Notes: generated from the sequence alone by a model not told the origin. 64,000 nt of DNA from Ryuthela nishihirai (GCA_038380435.1 JAWZYU010000011.1:75451501-75515500), one strand, 5' to 3'; counted from the first letter of the stretch, positions 10,991 to 23,720 are shown. Made by a program: numbers and translations.

Positions 10991-12058
10991 AAATACGTAA
11001 AATTCTAAAACTGTTGCAATAAAAGAAGCATCAGGTATAAAGGGCTAAGGCAGTAGATAGATTTTCTATTTCTGATGAAACCTAAAATTGATTCACGTTT
11101 AAAGTTAAAAGCAATTCAACAGATACTGTTGTAGCCTAGGAATTTATTGAAATAATAATTCAGGTATATTATTGATAGCGTGAAGCACCGAACCCAAGAC
11201 AAATAATTAACTTGCTGTGCGAACACGACAGCGGGAGGAATTGCGCCAGAAAAGGAAAAAAGAAAGTGAAGGGAAGTAGCGTCTCAAAATTGGAATTACT
11301 TCGTCCTGCAGTTCTTAATAAAGTATAGTGTGTATCGTTTAATTAGGAAGAAAGAAAAAAAAAAAAATTCACAGTGCGATTCACAGTACGAATTCAGCTT
11401 GCGATTTACAGCGTATGTGATTATTATTTCTGTTAGTGATTATGTTAGCCCTCTATTGTCCATTTTATTGTTTGCCCTTTGCTACAAGATGTTTTATTGT
11501 TTATCTGTTAATTTAAACATAATATTTTCACTACAAAAAAAAGAGATAGAGCATTAGGCTTTGACGTTATTATGGTCCATAGAAAATAGATAGAGAAAAG
11601 TGAAAAAAAAAAGGGGGGGAAATTACAATTTTACACAAATCGCATTGAATGTTAAGTATATTCATAGTAGTTAGCGTTATTGTTCACTCTTATTGATCTT
11701 TGTAACTATTTCATGAAAAGTCAAAGCAGTGCATACGTTCTTTGTGTAAAGATATTGGCATGCAAGTAAACATGCTTACTTATAAATATTTTTAAATTTT
11801 GTTTATGGTCCTATTGAGAGAATGGCACAAAATATGCTCTGAACCATTCTGAGATACAAGTCAATAATTATGTAATGCACAGTACATAAATATATGGCAA
11901 GGAATGTGAAAATATGGGACGTTAGGGTGAAATGTTTATAGTGTAGGAAACAAGCAGCAGACGGAAAAAACATTTATAACGACAAAGATTATAAATCTCC
12001 ATTTGATTTAGAGTTTTTCATTCTAACAAATTAGGAAGTTCAGATAAATAAATGTTAT
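10991..12058. other. AT-rich spacer, no gene seen
   Basis: Contains poly-A runs near 11350 and 11600. Short open frames here have no recognisable features. Confidence 0.55.
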
Positions 12059-12113
12059 TGGGCTATTTAACCTCTGAGTGGCACTTCTTTTGCACAAAAT
12101 GGGCCAAACGACG
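12059..12113 (-). mobile_element. SINE-A tail fragment
   Basis: ACCTCTGAGTGGCACTTCTT followed by TTGCACAAAATGGGCCAAA matches the 3' end of SINE-A as seen on the plus strand. The rest of the element is missing (5'-truncated). Confidence 0.7.
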
Positions 12114-12923
12114 AGATGCAATCAAATCTTTCTGCAGCATTAAAATCATTCCCCGATGTTCGCAAACGTTTTTGTCGTTTTTTTTTTGAATAAACATTTC
12201 AACAATTTTCGCAAAGTTTTTCGGCATTTCTTTGGAATAAATATTATACGAGTTTAATAATATTAGTTTGATGTGGTTGCTGCAGAAGTGTTGTAAAACA
12301 GCCAAAACAAATTTGCGTCAACAAAGAACGCTTCACCAGAACTGAAACATTTGCGTCAACAGAGAACAAGCGATTGTACTTCACACGCAACGTTGTTCCA
12401 ACTACAATAGCAGACATCGCAACATTGTTCTTGCCACAGCAGCAGACATCGATTCAGACGACTCCACAGACTCGTCATTGTTGCAGTTTGATACATTATT
12501 TTAACAGAGCAAAGTAAACATGACGATTTCTGCTTCTCGCAAGAGAACTTATTGCTTAAATAGCAAAATATATGTTTTCTGCCATTCTATATCGCGGATT
12601 TAGTATTGATTAAAATCTAAATTGGTACAAGGTTTCCGTTATATAGGATGTCATATAATATGCAAGTTGGATTTGAATTATTTGTATGAATCAAAGTGAT
12701 TAAGCCTGTCGCTTATGGTTCTAGTTTCTAAAGATTTGTTATGGGATGGATATTGGTTTGCATAATGAAAGCGGAAATAAAGTAATGATCTGTAATAAAA
12801 TGTTGAGGAATAGAATTAATGATGCAAATTCAGCCAAGAGGCGAATAAGTTCTGAGAGGTTGGACACTTACATCAAAATGAAGGCGACGTTAGCAGGAAA
12901 ATATATAATTCAGGAGTCTGCCT
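12114..12923. other. No gene seen; short direct repeats near 12310-12451
   Basis: A phrase TTTGCGTCAACA recurs (about 12312 and 12350). A roughly 31-34 bp phrase, CGCAACGTTGTTCC...GCAGACATCG, is directly repeated at about 12387-12451. No coding content is visible. Confidence 0.55.
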
Positions 12924-12936
12924 AAACTCGGACTGG

Positions 12937-13212
12937 GTTGGGTTGTTTTACCTCTGAGAGGCACTTTTTTGCACACCTAGGTCTAAATGGCCAGGTCACA
13001 TGGACCCCGAAGGCTCAGAGAAGGTTGGGGGAGGGGACCCACTGGAACGGCTGTTGGGAAACAGATGGTAGCCTCCCGTCAAGGCCATCCAGCGTGTTCT
13101 TTAATGTGCACAGGGTATGGCTCTCCCGCACACGGCTTAACGTCCCATCCGACGGACGGCGGGCTTTCCAAGCCCATCGGTGTCGCCTACTGACCGTGGG
13201 CAGGGCGGAGAA
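12937..13212 (-). mobile_element. SINE-A, 5'-truncated, 13 bp target duplication
   Basis: The tail and body match the other SINE-A copies, but the tRNA-like head is missing at the 13212 side. The flanks repeat AAACTCGGACTGG at 12924-12936 and 13213-13225, so the copy was already truncated when it inserted, as expected for target-primed reverse transcription. Confidence 0.92.
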
Positions 13213-13225
13213 AAACTCGGACTGG

Positions 13226-14469
13226 AGAGTGAATTCAGTATGACATGAGTCGAGAGAAGAGACATATACGAGATAGCCACAGCATCAGAATGGAGGGAGA
13301 AGGAATCGATCAGATGAATCTCAGAGATTCGACTCTGCAAAGGAGTTGGAGTGGGGAGGGAATCATCTGGAAATAGAAAGAGAGTTGGGTGTGTGTGCCA
13401 TGGCGCGTTCCTTGTACTTAGGAGATAGCGGTGCCTACGTAATGGGAATACCTGCCGATTTCAAGACGTGAAGCGACAGCAGCGCTAGTTACATTTTCGT
13501 CCACTTGGCGCTGGCGATCGGCTGTTTTGCTTGTTACTTGCTTCGTAGCCGTATAGATTAATACGCTGTTTACCGCTTGCTTCAAAATTCAATTCTGATA
13601 CGGATTTGTTTATATGTGATTATTTACTGTTCTGTCTACTTTCTGCTGTCTTTAGAAGTCTGAACGATGACGCAGTATTGTGTAATGTTTTGCAGAAGCG
13701 AAACTCAGTTTCTATCGAATCTATTCCAAACTGGATCTGCAAGACAAGTGGCTGCATCAATATGTCGGCAACGTAACGATGACATGAGTAATTAGAAAAA
13801 AATTCTGAGATCACTTTTGAATAAATAATATTTTGGAATCGCAGAAACCTTTACAATATACGGAACTGAGTTATATTGCACTAACAAAATATTAGAGAAT
13901 TTCTGTGTTATGTGAATGAAAATCTTACTATAAATTCAAGATTATAATTTTATCTATTTAAATCTCGATTTTCAACAGCATTCGTCTAACATTTAAGGAA
14001 TTATGGAAGCTAGAATATTTCACAACAGTATTGGGTTATAAGAATTTATTTTCAGATATTAATTAAAACTTAATAAGTATTTTTTTCAAATCATTTAATA
14101 AAATATAAATTTTAAAAGTTGCATAACGATTATTTCGATGTTAGATAATTATGAATGATTTTTATAAAACAGGATAATTTATTATTATTAAATTATCTCT
14201 TTTAATACTGAATGAATATTGATAATCAATCGAGAATTTAAATAAATTCGATTATCTTTAACTTCAGTCACAGTTTTTCATTAAATGCATCAAATGTGTA
14301 TAGGTAAAATCTGAGTTTCTGTTTATCGGCCACCTAGATAGCAGTAGCATCCTGACAAAGTAGACAAGTACCCTTCTGCACAGACGAGCGACTCGAAAAG
14401 AATCTATCCCTGACGGGTCTACAATCTTTATCTTCATCAGATTTCTCTATTAAATGCATATTTTAGATG
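13226..14469. other. No gene seen; one GC-richer patch
   Basis: 13380-13560 is less AT-rich than its surroundings and contains GGTGCCTACGTAATGGGAA, which recurs inverted near 15855-15885. The rest is AT-rich with no credible frame. Confidence 0.5.
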
Positions 14470-14477
14470 TTATAGAG

Positions 14478-14701
14478 CAGAGATGACCAAACAGTCGATC
14501 GCATTTTTTTTGCCAGTTTTAGATGGAAAAGATTTTAATAAATGTAACAATGTCACGTTAATATGTTTGATGATAAATTGTTATGTTATGCTTAACTGGT
14601 CAAGCAGTGTTGAATCATTATTATGTATGTACTATGGTCGATCGCGAAAGATGTTCTACCTTAATAGTCGATCGCAGAGTCTAAAAGTTTGTTCCTCCCT
14701 G
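14478..14701. mobile_element. Small non-autonomous hAT element (MITE), 8 bp target duplication
   Basis: The ends are CAGAGATGACCAAAC on the left and, read inward from the right, CAGGGAGGAACAAAC; the CAG start and internal spacing fit hAT ends. The flanks are TTATAGAG (14470-14477) and TCATAGAG (14702-14709), 7 of 8 identical. Inside, GTCGATCGC occurs three times. At 224 bp it cannot code for a transposase. Confidence 0.75.
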
Positions 14702-14709
14702 TCATAGAG

Positions 14710-16630
14710 CTTCATAGTTAGATTCCCATTGAAATAACATGGAAAGATAATGCTATAGCTGTCTTTGAGCATAATATTGTTACTACCAATTTAAAATTTT
14801 TCACTAATTCAAATAATGTGTTATTTAAAAAAAAAAGTGCTACGTATGAATAAATGTCGCTCATTTTCTTCGAACCCGGACACTCCTGTCCCCCCCCCCA
14901 TCTCTTCTGAAACCAGTCTTGTACATATATGACTAATCGAATGTTGAAGTTTATAACATTTTGTGAGCTTTCTGAATTGCACAAATATGTGTATGAACCA
15001 GGGCACATTAAGCAATTGGGAGACCTGCAGTTAAGTTCCAAATGGGTGTCCTGGAACAAAGTTCTAAATAAGAGCCTTAGTGCTATGTTCTAAATGGAGC
15101 CACTTTATCCTTCTAAACTGAAAAATTATGAAAATTGACTACTCTATATAAAATTGTTAATTGACATGATAAAAAATAACATTATTTTAAACAAGCAATA
15201 AACAGGAGGGGGCCCTATAGATCGGGAGAAGTAACTGAAATAAAAAGACTAACATATAAAGAGTCAATTACGTACTGCAACATAAACTTTGCGCCTATTT
15301 CATTTAAAAAAACTATTACTTTTAATCTTTAATTTTTTAGCAAATTTTCCATTTCATGCTTAATTTAAAAAATCGAGTATTAATATCAAAATAATCTTGC
15401 CAAAATCTACTGCTTATGAATTTCTCTTAACAATAAATAAGCTCTATTGCAATAGTAATTAAAATTATTGAATTAAGTAAAAAATTGCTTTGGAAAAATA
15501 CGAAATTTTGTTCTTTGAAAAATTACCGTTAAATAACATTGGGTAAATACTTGAAAATTTCGGGTTTTAATGGATAATGATAATCTTCAAATGTAACACG
15601 ATTATTTTTCAACATATTTTTCGTTATGGAGAGTTTAAATCATTATTCCCGTTTGCATCTCTGAGAAAGATTCTAGTTTATTGTATTTGATTAACCATCT
15701 GTCTGATTCTTTACTATATGACTTCGACCAGATCGCTATATACTTACCGTTAGCGTAGGGTAGCTGACCGCGGAATGGTGCTGACCTATGTGGCAAGTTC
15801 TGAAGCTTCCTATGCGCGTTTGCTAACACGGAGAATCGCCGAAATCGTCAGTCATTCCCATTACGTAGGCACCGGGAGATAGTTTCAATAGACAAAAAAG
15901 ACCTCGAACTCCATTCCCAATAAAAGACCAAGCTGCTGCTACACTATTGATTGATAACTGGACTAAGCGAGTCCTTGTGTAAGCTTTTGTATTCTGTATG
16001 AAAAACCAGGACATGTTGAAGAAGCTTCTAGGTAATCCCCGTCCTTTGTGTATAGCAGAGATGCACAAAGTTTTTTTTAAGTTCAAACTTTTGAAATAGA
16101 ACATGCAACTACTTGTGAGAAAAGTACCAAAAAAAAGGCAAACTTAACACTTCCTGTGAAAAACCAATTTATGATGCAATATCCCAATATTCTTCTAGTG
16201 ACGTCATACGCTTGTTCCTAACAATTGCAATGTCTTTTCATTATCTTAATATTGTAATTCTAAGCATTTTTCCTATAATATTTTAAATTAGTTTTTTTAA
16301 CTTATTGACCTCTAAATTCGACCATTCTTTTATCGCTACAAAGTCAGTGCTTCATATAATATAAATATTTAAAGATTTTAATAATTCGTTATTCATTTCA
16401 AATTATTGATCTTTTAATTTGACAATTCTTTAGTACTAAAGCAATGTTTTATATAATACAAATATTTATACATCTTCACTCAGTAATATATAATACATGT
16501 CATAAAATTACAGATAGGTTATAAATTTTTTTGAACCTTAAAAATTATTTTCAAAATATATCGAATGTAAACATATCTAACCAATTCAGTAATAAAATAT
16601 CACAGGAAAACGTCCTGTAGACAAGAAACA
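14710..16630. other. AT-rich spacer, no gene seen
   Basis: The only structured feature is an inverted partner (about 15840-15890) of the 13420-13450 patch. Short open frames have no recognisable motifs. Confidence 0.5.
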
Positions 16631-16729
16631 CTTGAAATAGTTAGTTGAAAAAAAATTGGCTGTCCTGAGAGAGACGTGAGTTTTAATCCCACTCAGAACA
16701 ATCATTTTTTTTCAACCGCTTGTTTCAAG
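16631..16729. repeat. Imperfect hairpin with 39 bp arms
   Basis: The left arm 16631-16669 (CTTGAAATAGTTAGTTGAAA...) pairs with the right arm 16692-16729 (...TTTCAACCGCTTGTTTCAAG) with a loop of about 22 bases. It is probably the remnant of a fold-back element. Confidence 0.65.
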
Positions 16730-16741
16730 TATTATGTTTGC

Positions 16742-19004
16742 TGTGGGAGAATAGTTGAGAGGGAAGTACAATGAAAAGAACAAACAAGTTTAGCTTTATT
16801 TATTACATTTTACTTGTCATGTGTATAGGTACAAAATAACAAGAAAATATTAAATATTAATATATAGTTTAATTTAACGCCAAAACCGAAGTTGTCTTCG
16901 AATCAGTGTTTGAAGGATGGGGCCTGGATCACAGAAATGAGCTGATGAACATTCGGATTCAATGCAGTTGTAGCTAGTTGTATGATGTCATTCAAATTTC
17001 CGTCTTCCTTCTTAGTTAAATACCATTCACTTTAGTAGACCCAGATTAAAAGAGATTTTCACGCAAGCCGGATAATGTTGTTAAATGAGCCAGGTTTTGT
17101 GCATGCCTGGTGTAAGGAAATGCCTTATTCCCTTTTTAAAAAAAATCCCTCTCCTCAGTCACTTGACGCAGCACTGGACAAAAGGTTTCCGCTTCATCTT
17201 GTGATGTAGTAGTGACGTGTAGTAGTGACCCATTGTGCCATTTCCATTGATAGGATTTTTGTTAAATTTTCAACATTAATTCAACACATCTACAGACACT
17301 TCCTTATCTTCTTTCCTAAACATTAGTGTAGAGATATTTATTACAGAATTTTTTTCTACTAATTCCCTTTGAATTGCTAGGCAGTGATACTAATAGTTTT
17401 ATAACTTTTCTGCAACATGCGTGAAATAAGATTTCGAGCCGGGTGTAAAGATTATGCGGAACTGGAGTTGTTCATGCGCGCTCTAGACAAGAGAATCTCT
17501 GCCATTGTCTCAATTGACCATAAAATGTGTCACTCTTTCAACATTGGAAAGCCAGATTCTGTAAATATCTAGACGGGAGAGAGGAAATTCTTGAGCAGGC
17601 ACCGGCATGAGAAATTCTGCTCGAGGGAGACGTTTGGCATTCCTGCAATTTCATCCAAACATTCCAAGAGTTTCTCTCTAAAGCACATTCTAGGTTTCCA
17701 ATTTGAGAAAACATGTGCTAGTCATCTGTGCATTCCATTTTCAGAACTTTTGAACTTAAGAGGTGCATTTCCAGTCAAAAATTTTGTCAATGTTTATGTG
17801 AACACTGTTTATACCTCATTGCAGTCTCATGCTATTTTTTAACCATTAAAAGGGAATAATACGAATAGGACTGTCATCATCATATAGTGGTGACGATGCC
17901 ACTTGATTCAAATTGCTCACAATTCCCTTCGGAACAGAGCCACGGGATTTGATCACATTGTAAAACTCACATAAGAATCATAGGAGTAACATAGTCCACA
18001 GTGCTGGAGATAAGGATCAACCACGAGGTCGACCTAAAATTTGACGAAAAAGGGTAGTCGAAGAAAGTAATAGAAAAGACAAGACAGACAGTTGCGGTTT
18101 TTTTATTAATGGGATGCATATTTGGCATGCCATTACAGTTTTATAATTATCATATTTTTATAATTGGTATGTATATTTGTTTTATATGCATTTTGTCTTC
18201 AAGTACATTAATATGATTTACGATGTTTATATTTCGGAGGGGGTGGGGGTCACCAGCGTCTACTCATGCATTTCCGCATTTGATGGATTTTAAATAACCC
18301 AATGATACCTCCTCAAACAATTGGTTCCTGTATAAACCACTTCACACGATCGATACTAGTATAATGGCTGTAATTAAAATTTCAAATCTCCCCCATGAGC
18401 CAATAGCTATCATTATTTTAACAAATATTAATTCATAAAACGTATTCTCTTAAAACTTGTTGATTCAATTCAAACTGACTTGCAACTTGTAACAGCTCAT
18501 TTTATGGGAAATTTTGAATCATTCCTTAAGATTTCTTTAATACTCTTGATCATAACTGATTATCACATATATATATATAGATGATTATATATTAACTGAT
18601 ATTTATATAGTGAGAAATTGAATTAACTTCATTACAAAACTGGTAAAGGGTCTTATAATTCTCGAGGTTAGCAATTTTTCTACTCTCTTGCTGTTTTTGG
18701 AAACTAATTCACGTCTGAATTCTTCACAACGTTTACATATTCCTCTCCTTGCATTAACATAGGTGATTGAAAAGAAAAAGGAAACACTAGGATGATATAA
18801 TTGGGTAAGATAAACTCATATTTTCAAGACTTTATCAGTTAAAAAATGAAATTGGAATTAAACGGAATCAACAGTGTATTTCTTTCAAACATTATGTTCT
18901 AATAATTTGAGTTTTAGTTATACAGATGGAATTATTAAAAAAAAAAACGTTTGGAATTACGATAAATAGATTATAACTTTCGAAATTACGATAAAATCAA
19001 ATCA
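16742..19004. other. AT-rich spacer, no gene seen
   Basis: Both strands were checked for recognisable protein motifs and none were found. A G-rich run GGAGGGGGTGGGGGTC lies at 18236-18251. Confidence 0.5.
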
Positions 19005-19095
19005 GTTCAAGTAAAGGGTAGTATCTTACACCAGTAATAAAGTTAGATGGAGCTCTACTTTATTACTGGTATAAGATTCTACCTTTTACCTGAAC
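19005..19095. repeat. Near-perfect hairpin, 39 bp arms, 13 bp loop
   Basis: The left arm 19005-19043 (GTTCAAGTAAAGGGTAGTAT...) and right arm 19057-19095 are reverse complements with about four mismatches. The transcript of either strand would fold into a long stem. Confidence 0.85.
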
Positions 19096-19815
19096 GCTAC
19101 TACATAAAAGCTAAGCAAGGAATTAAATCGCACATTGAGTCTTATTCAGCTCGTGACTAAAATATTTGGTGGGGCAATTCGTCTTCTACATGCAGGACCA
19201 GATGTGGGAGTAAAAGTGGAGAGATGTCTGATATTGAATTGAACCGAATAATATTGAAAAAAAAAACGTTTCGTGATGCAGGGATTCTTTTTTTTTCAGC
19301 TATTCGCAAAACGTTCCCTTCCAACAAAAAACACTAAAAAGCCCTTTCTACTTCAATTCACTATTTTTCCCATCCACTGTAATAATTTCCTACATATATA
19401 ATATATAAAATATCAATACATTCCTCTCTGTTCTAGTGATATTTAACAAAAAAATTCCAGATAATTATGCAATAATCTTGTTCCGATTATAAATTTATAT
19501 TTATCATTTTAAATTGAATTACTCATTGTAAATTGTCGCTTGAAAATCTATTTTAAATGTCTAATAATTATATTATGTAAATGTCTATTTCGGTGATATT
19601 TCATTTACAATATCAATTTGTTATATATATATATTATATTAATTAATTATGATATAATAATAATATATAATAATTATATGATAAATTAATTCAATTGTGA
19701 AAAGATGATATGGTTATAAAATGAATTATAAAAAAAAAACTCCCACAAAAGAGCATATAATGACAACGGCTGGAATCGAACCTGAGGCCTTTATGTTACA
19801 AGTTAAAAAAATATA
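19096..19815. other. AT-rich spacer, no gene seen
   Basis: Low-complexity TA runs occur near 19620-19690. No coding content is visible. Confidence 0.55.
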
Positions 19816-19817
19816 TA

Positions 19818-20759
19818 CACCCAATTCTGTTTTTACACGGATTTTTTCTACACGATTTTGATTTAACACGGTTTAGAAAAAAATTCGAATTCTCTTTTTA
19901 AACGATTTATTTTTATCTAACACGGTTCAAACGGCGCTTTTTAAAAAAATCTCCATTTGAATTTAATTCTGAAAAAATATTCCGATTCAAGAAAAAAAAT
20001 TCTTAGAATTTACATTTATAACAAAGATGCCGCTTTTATGGTCACATTTTTCGAAGTAGTTTTAACTTTGAAAATGTACTATAGATACACATTTTAAGCC
20101 CTAAAATTCCCAAAATAAAAACTGCATTAACATAATTACACAACAGGCTTTCTCTATTTTATTCTCTCTTTTATGGAAAAATTCAAAACCTACTTCATTT
20201 GGTATAAAGTGGCAACATTTAGTTCCGGAAATTCCCCTCAGCTTTATCTTCAATACATACGTTATTTTTGGTCTCTTATTTCGTGTTTAAAGTTAGAAGT
20301 GTTTAGATGTTTAATAGAAGAAATGGAAAAAAAATTGTTTTTTGAAGGTTTCAAGCGATGAAAGTGATTTAATTCCAGTCTTACGCAAGCGAATGCGTCT
20401 ATTGTCAGGAAATGACAACGTATAAAATCTAGTTAATAAGCATATTTAAATCATATTTTTTTGCTCTTTTGTATTCTTGAATTTGTGACATATTATTTTC
20501 TTTATGAATGATAATTAATTTACTTTATATATGTACATATAATTATTTTTATAAGTTTATAAAATAAAAAAAGTGTTTAAATGAATAAAAATCAAATAAA
20601 GATTTAATTAAAGATTTTAATATGATTTGTTTGAAAACAACTTATTATTTGTACTGGGTTTTCACGTCTGGAGCCAATCTTATGTTTTTTCATATGCACT
20701 GTATTTTTTTACACCGTTTTTTCGGGAACCAATCTACCGCGTAAAAACAGAATTGGGTG
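19818..20759. mobile_element. Non-autonomous TA-flanked DNA transposon, 942 bp
   Basis: Starts CACCCAATTCTGTTTTTAC after TA (19816-19817) and ends with the exact inverted counterpart GTAAAAACAGAATTGGGTG before TA (20760-20761). Inside, the phrase ACACGG or ACACGATT recurs near the left end. No transposase frame is visible. TA duplication and terminal repeat length fit the Tc1/mariner/pogo superfamily; pogo/Tigger-like is a guess. Confidence 0.8.
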
Positions 20760-20989
20760 TAAATGCAATTAGCCTAATGAGCTACGCAAGATCCGAAATA
20801 TGGTATCTTAAAATATGTTATCACAATTCGCTTGTAGACCAAATGTTCAATTTATTTTATGTTTTCGTATCTAATGTTATTCTTGTATTCAACATACATA
20901 ATTATCCTTCCTTTGCAAAATAAAAAGTTGGCAACCCAACATCCTGTCAGAAACGTTTAGGATTGTTGAGAGTGCCACAATCAAATGAA

Positions 20990-21336
20990 GATTTTCGCCA
21001 AGTAGCAAGATCTTGGATTCAGACAAATATCCTTCTTCATCCAACTGGACCTCTTTGTAAGCTCGCGATGATGCGAGCTATCATCAGGTCCACAAGATCT
21101 TGGACTTTGGTTGCTTTAATTGAATCAGCAAATCAGGTGTCTCGGGCTATTACAAAATGGTGATTTTCGCCGCCAAGTAGCAAGATCTTGGATTCAGACA
21201 AACATCCTTCTTCATCCAACTGGACCTCTTTGTAAGCTCGCGATGATGCGAGCTATCATCAGGTCCACAAGATCTTGGACTTTGGTTGCTTTAGTTGAAT
21301 CAGCCAATCAGGTGTCTCGGGCTATTACAAAATGGT
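20990..21336. repeat. Two-copy tandem duplication, 172-175 bp unit
   Basis: Copy 1 (20990-21161) and copy 2 (21162-21336) are nearly identical, starting GATTTTCGCC and ending ATTACAAAATGGT. Copy 2 has three extra bases (CGC) near its start. Each copy holds the small palindrome GCTCGCGATGATGCGAGC. The high identity suggests a recent duplication. The 66 and 72 codon frames across it come from the repeat and show no known motif. Confidence 0.9.
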
Positions 21337-23224
21337 GACCCTGCTTAGCGCAATTGTATTTCAGCACATGCGCATTTGTGTCATCGCTATAATAGATAAT
21401 GCTAGTATTCCTGTTGGTAGTCGTAATGTTGAAATTCGTATATTTCTACATAACACGTTAAATAATGATTACTGAACGATATAAAAATGATATTATGTAG
21501 ATTTGGATATGACAAATAACAAAAACTGAATTTGAAATTCATTTATTATTTTGGTAATAGGTGGATTAATGAATGAGCCGCCCCTGGTCTTATGACTATG
21601 AAGCCCAGCATCTTTTCATAACTAATGCCTTAAGAATTAGTCAGCATTGTTTAATTTAAGATTAATATATACTATTAGTATTATACTATTGTTATTATAT
21701 TATATATACTATTAGTATATTTACTCTTAGTATTTGTGTCGCTATAGTTTTAAATTTGCGAGATCATTTAACCTGAAAAATGCATAAAATGCTTTTTACT
21801 TGGTTTATAGCATAGTCATTTATATTCCAATTTTTAAGAATAAACGGTACTTTAGCTGTTTCTTGATACTCATTCCATTCAATACAAAACTATCTTCAGC
21901 TTATTTGTATACAACAAGTCCTGATGTGAAATTATATTACCATGCATTAACAGTAACGAATCACTCCTTTAGAATACGCGTGGCATTTTCGAGTTCCGCC
22001 ACCGTTCTGTGTCACGAATCCTTACTGATACATCCCCTCTTTCACACATCCCCTCCACTCTTATTTAAACATTTTCTTAAAATATTGCAGTGCTGCTACT
22101 AGTAATCAGTTTTATCTCAATGCTATCATTCGAGCCTGTCGCCGAATGGAAACCCTTTTAAGCTCTCTGTGCTCAAGATCCCTTTTTGAGATACACATTT
22201 TATTATTCTTGACACAGAAAAAGCTTTGCATGTCAAGAATTCAATTCACGGGTTTAAGAATAATCACGTTAACCGAGGAAAAATACTTATTACTGTCATT
22301 AGCAAGAAACTTCACCACCAGGGACTGCTGCTCTTAATGGCCGGCGTCGGGGATGATAGCAAACCAGATCTGTTTACCGCTTTGAATTATGACATAAACG
22401 CAGCCTGTGAGTTGCTGGTTAATTTGCAAGACTTCCCTGACCGAAAGCTAGGTAATGAACTGTGATTAGAGTAATTAAGGCGCAGCTGAAACCCATTTGC
22501 CCGCTCTGCGAACTCTGTAGCCGAGTGAATGTCTATAAAGCAGCCAGCAGGGAAACTGAGGCATCATATTTGCTTGAGAGTGGACAGTGATGGAGGCGAA
22601 ACGAAATTTCACAATTTGGGAAATCCTCTTTCCCGTTAGGACGAGCCATTTGTAAGTTTTCTCGAGCCACTAACTAGCCGAGATTCATTTGGATGGACTC
22701 TCTTGATAAACTAATTCCCATTAAACAATTTACGAATGAAAATGAAATAAATTAAAGTTTCAAGCATATTACACGGTCACATTTAAAACGTTCACAAAGT
22801 CATTTCTCTGTCTTTTTTGTTACAAAAATTCACTTGAAATGCTAGATTAGGTTCAGGAGAGCCATATATTCTTTTGAAGTTAATATGAAGTCAACGAGAT
22901 TCACTAACAGTATTTGCAATGCGGCATTTCTTAAACTATGGCTCAAGAGAAACTTAAAAGGAGAGATCAGAGATCATAATTGACTAGAGCAGAGTATCGT
23001 GATATATTGCACCTATACCACCTTCATGATAAAAAAAGCCAATTTGGCACATGAGATGCACTCATCAAAAAATACAAAATCAAAAAATGATATGTCACAA
23101 GCAAATATTTGCATGGAGGAGAAAATATCTCCTTTGTTGCAGGAGTGGAAACTCAGAACGAAGTTCAAGCTGGAAGAAAGAGGTCTGAAAAGTCTCTAAA
23201 AGTAAGGACACTTCTCTCTACATT
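21337..23224. other. No supported gene; one weak exon-like stretch
   Basis: Mostly AT-rich. 22322-22449 is open and bracketed by CAG and GTAATG, with the phrase MAGVGDDSKPDLFTALNYD, but I do not recognise it and cannot support it as an exon. Confidence 0.35.
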
Positions 23225-23720
23225 TATGGTCATAATCTGAAAGTTCAGTAATGACCAGATTAGGATGCGATTATATCTTCGTGAAGAAGTTTGTCGAAGT
23301 TGTTCCGATTAATTTTTTTAACAAAGTGAACGTTTGAGGTCTTTATGCAAAGTATTGTTTCTTGTGAACCGTGGTGCTGAAGCAACAGTTCTAAATGTTT
23401 TGTTGTGAAAGATTTGCAGACTTGCAATGGTCATATATTTGTAGAGTCCCAAACCGGTCAGGCATATCTAATAATCTATTGGATGATTGCATATTAATAA
23501 ATTATTACCTTTCGAATGTTTTGATTTCCTTCCAACTAGTATGTTTAGGATGCATTTAACGCTTTTTCATTTAACGCTTTCTTTGCTTTGTTCAAAATAT
23601 TTTTGACATGTTGAGTCGTTGATTGAAGATTATTCCCATATATGGTGCTGAGTTCTTCCATTCAATATTGGTGTCGAAAATATGAAGTCTAGGGACTTTA
23701 TGCAACCTTCTATGGTGAAT
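23225..23720 (-). pseudogene. Jockey-like LINE ORF2, C-terminal part (cut off by a Tc1 insertion)
   Basis: Read leftward from 23720, the minus strand gives HIFDTNIEWKNSAPYMGIIF, the usual post-catalytic segment of Jockey-clade reverse transcriptases (family pattern W-KYLGV). It continues to LQIFHNKTFRTVASAPRFTR and NNTLHKDLKR, the conserved C-terminal end of ORF2 (family pattern R-I-NAPW-RN-LH-DL). The upstream part of the same ORF lies at 42912-45000, separated by a Tc1 element that itself contains the Polinton. Several stops break the frame. Confidence 0.8.

Noticed and set aside
11330..11557. 75-codon frame after a poly-A run
   Set aside because: Low-complexity start and hydrophobic AT-driven composition; no motif.
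17591..17842. 83-codon open frame
   Set aside because: No motif on either strand, AT-rich context, no start or termination context.
22322..22449. Possible host exon (CAG...GTAATG, MAGVGDDSKPDLF)
   Set aside because: No recognised domain, no neighbouring exons, and splice-like signals of this quality are common by chance.
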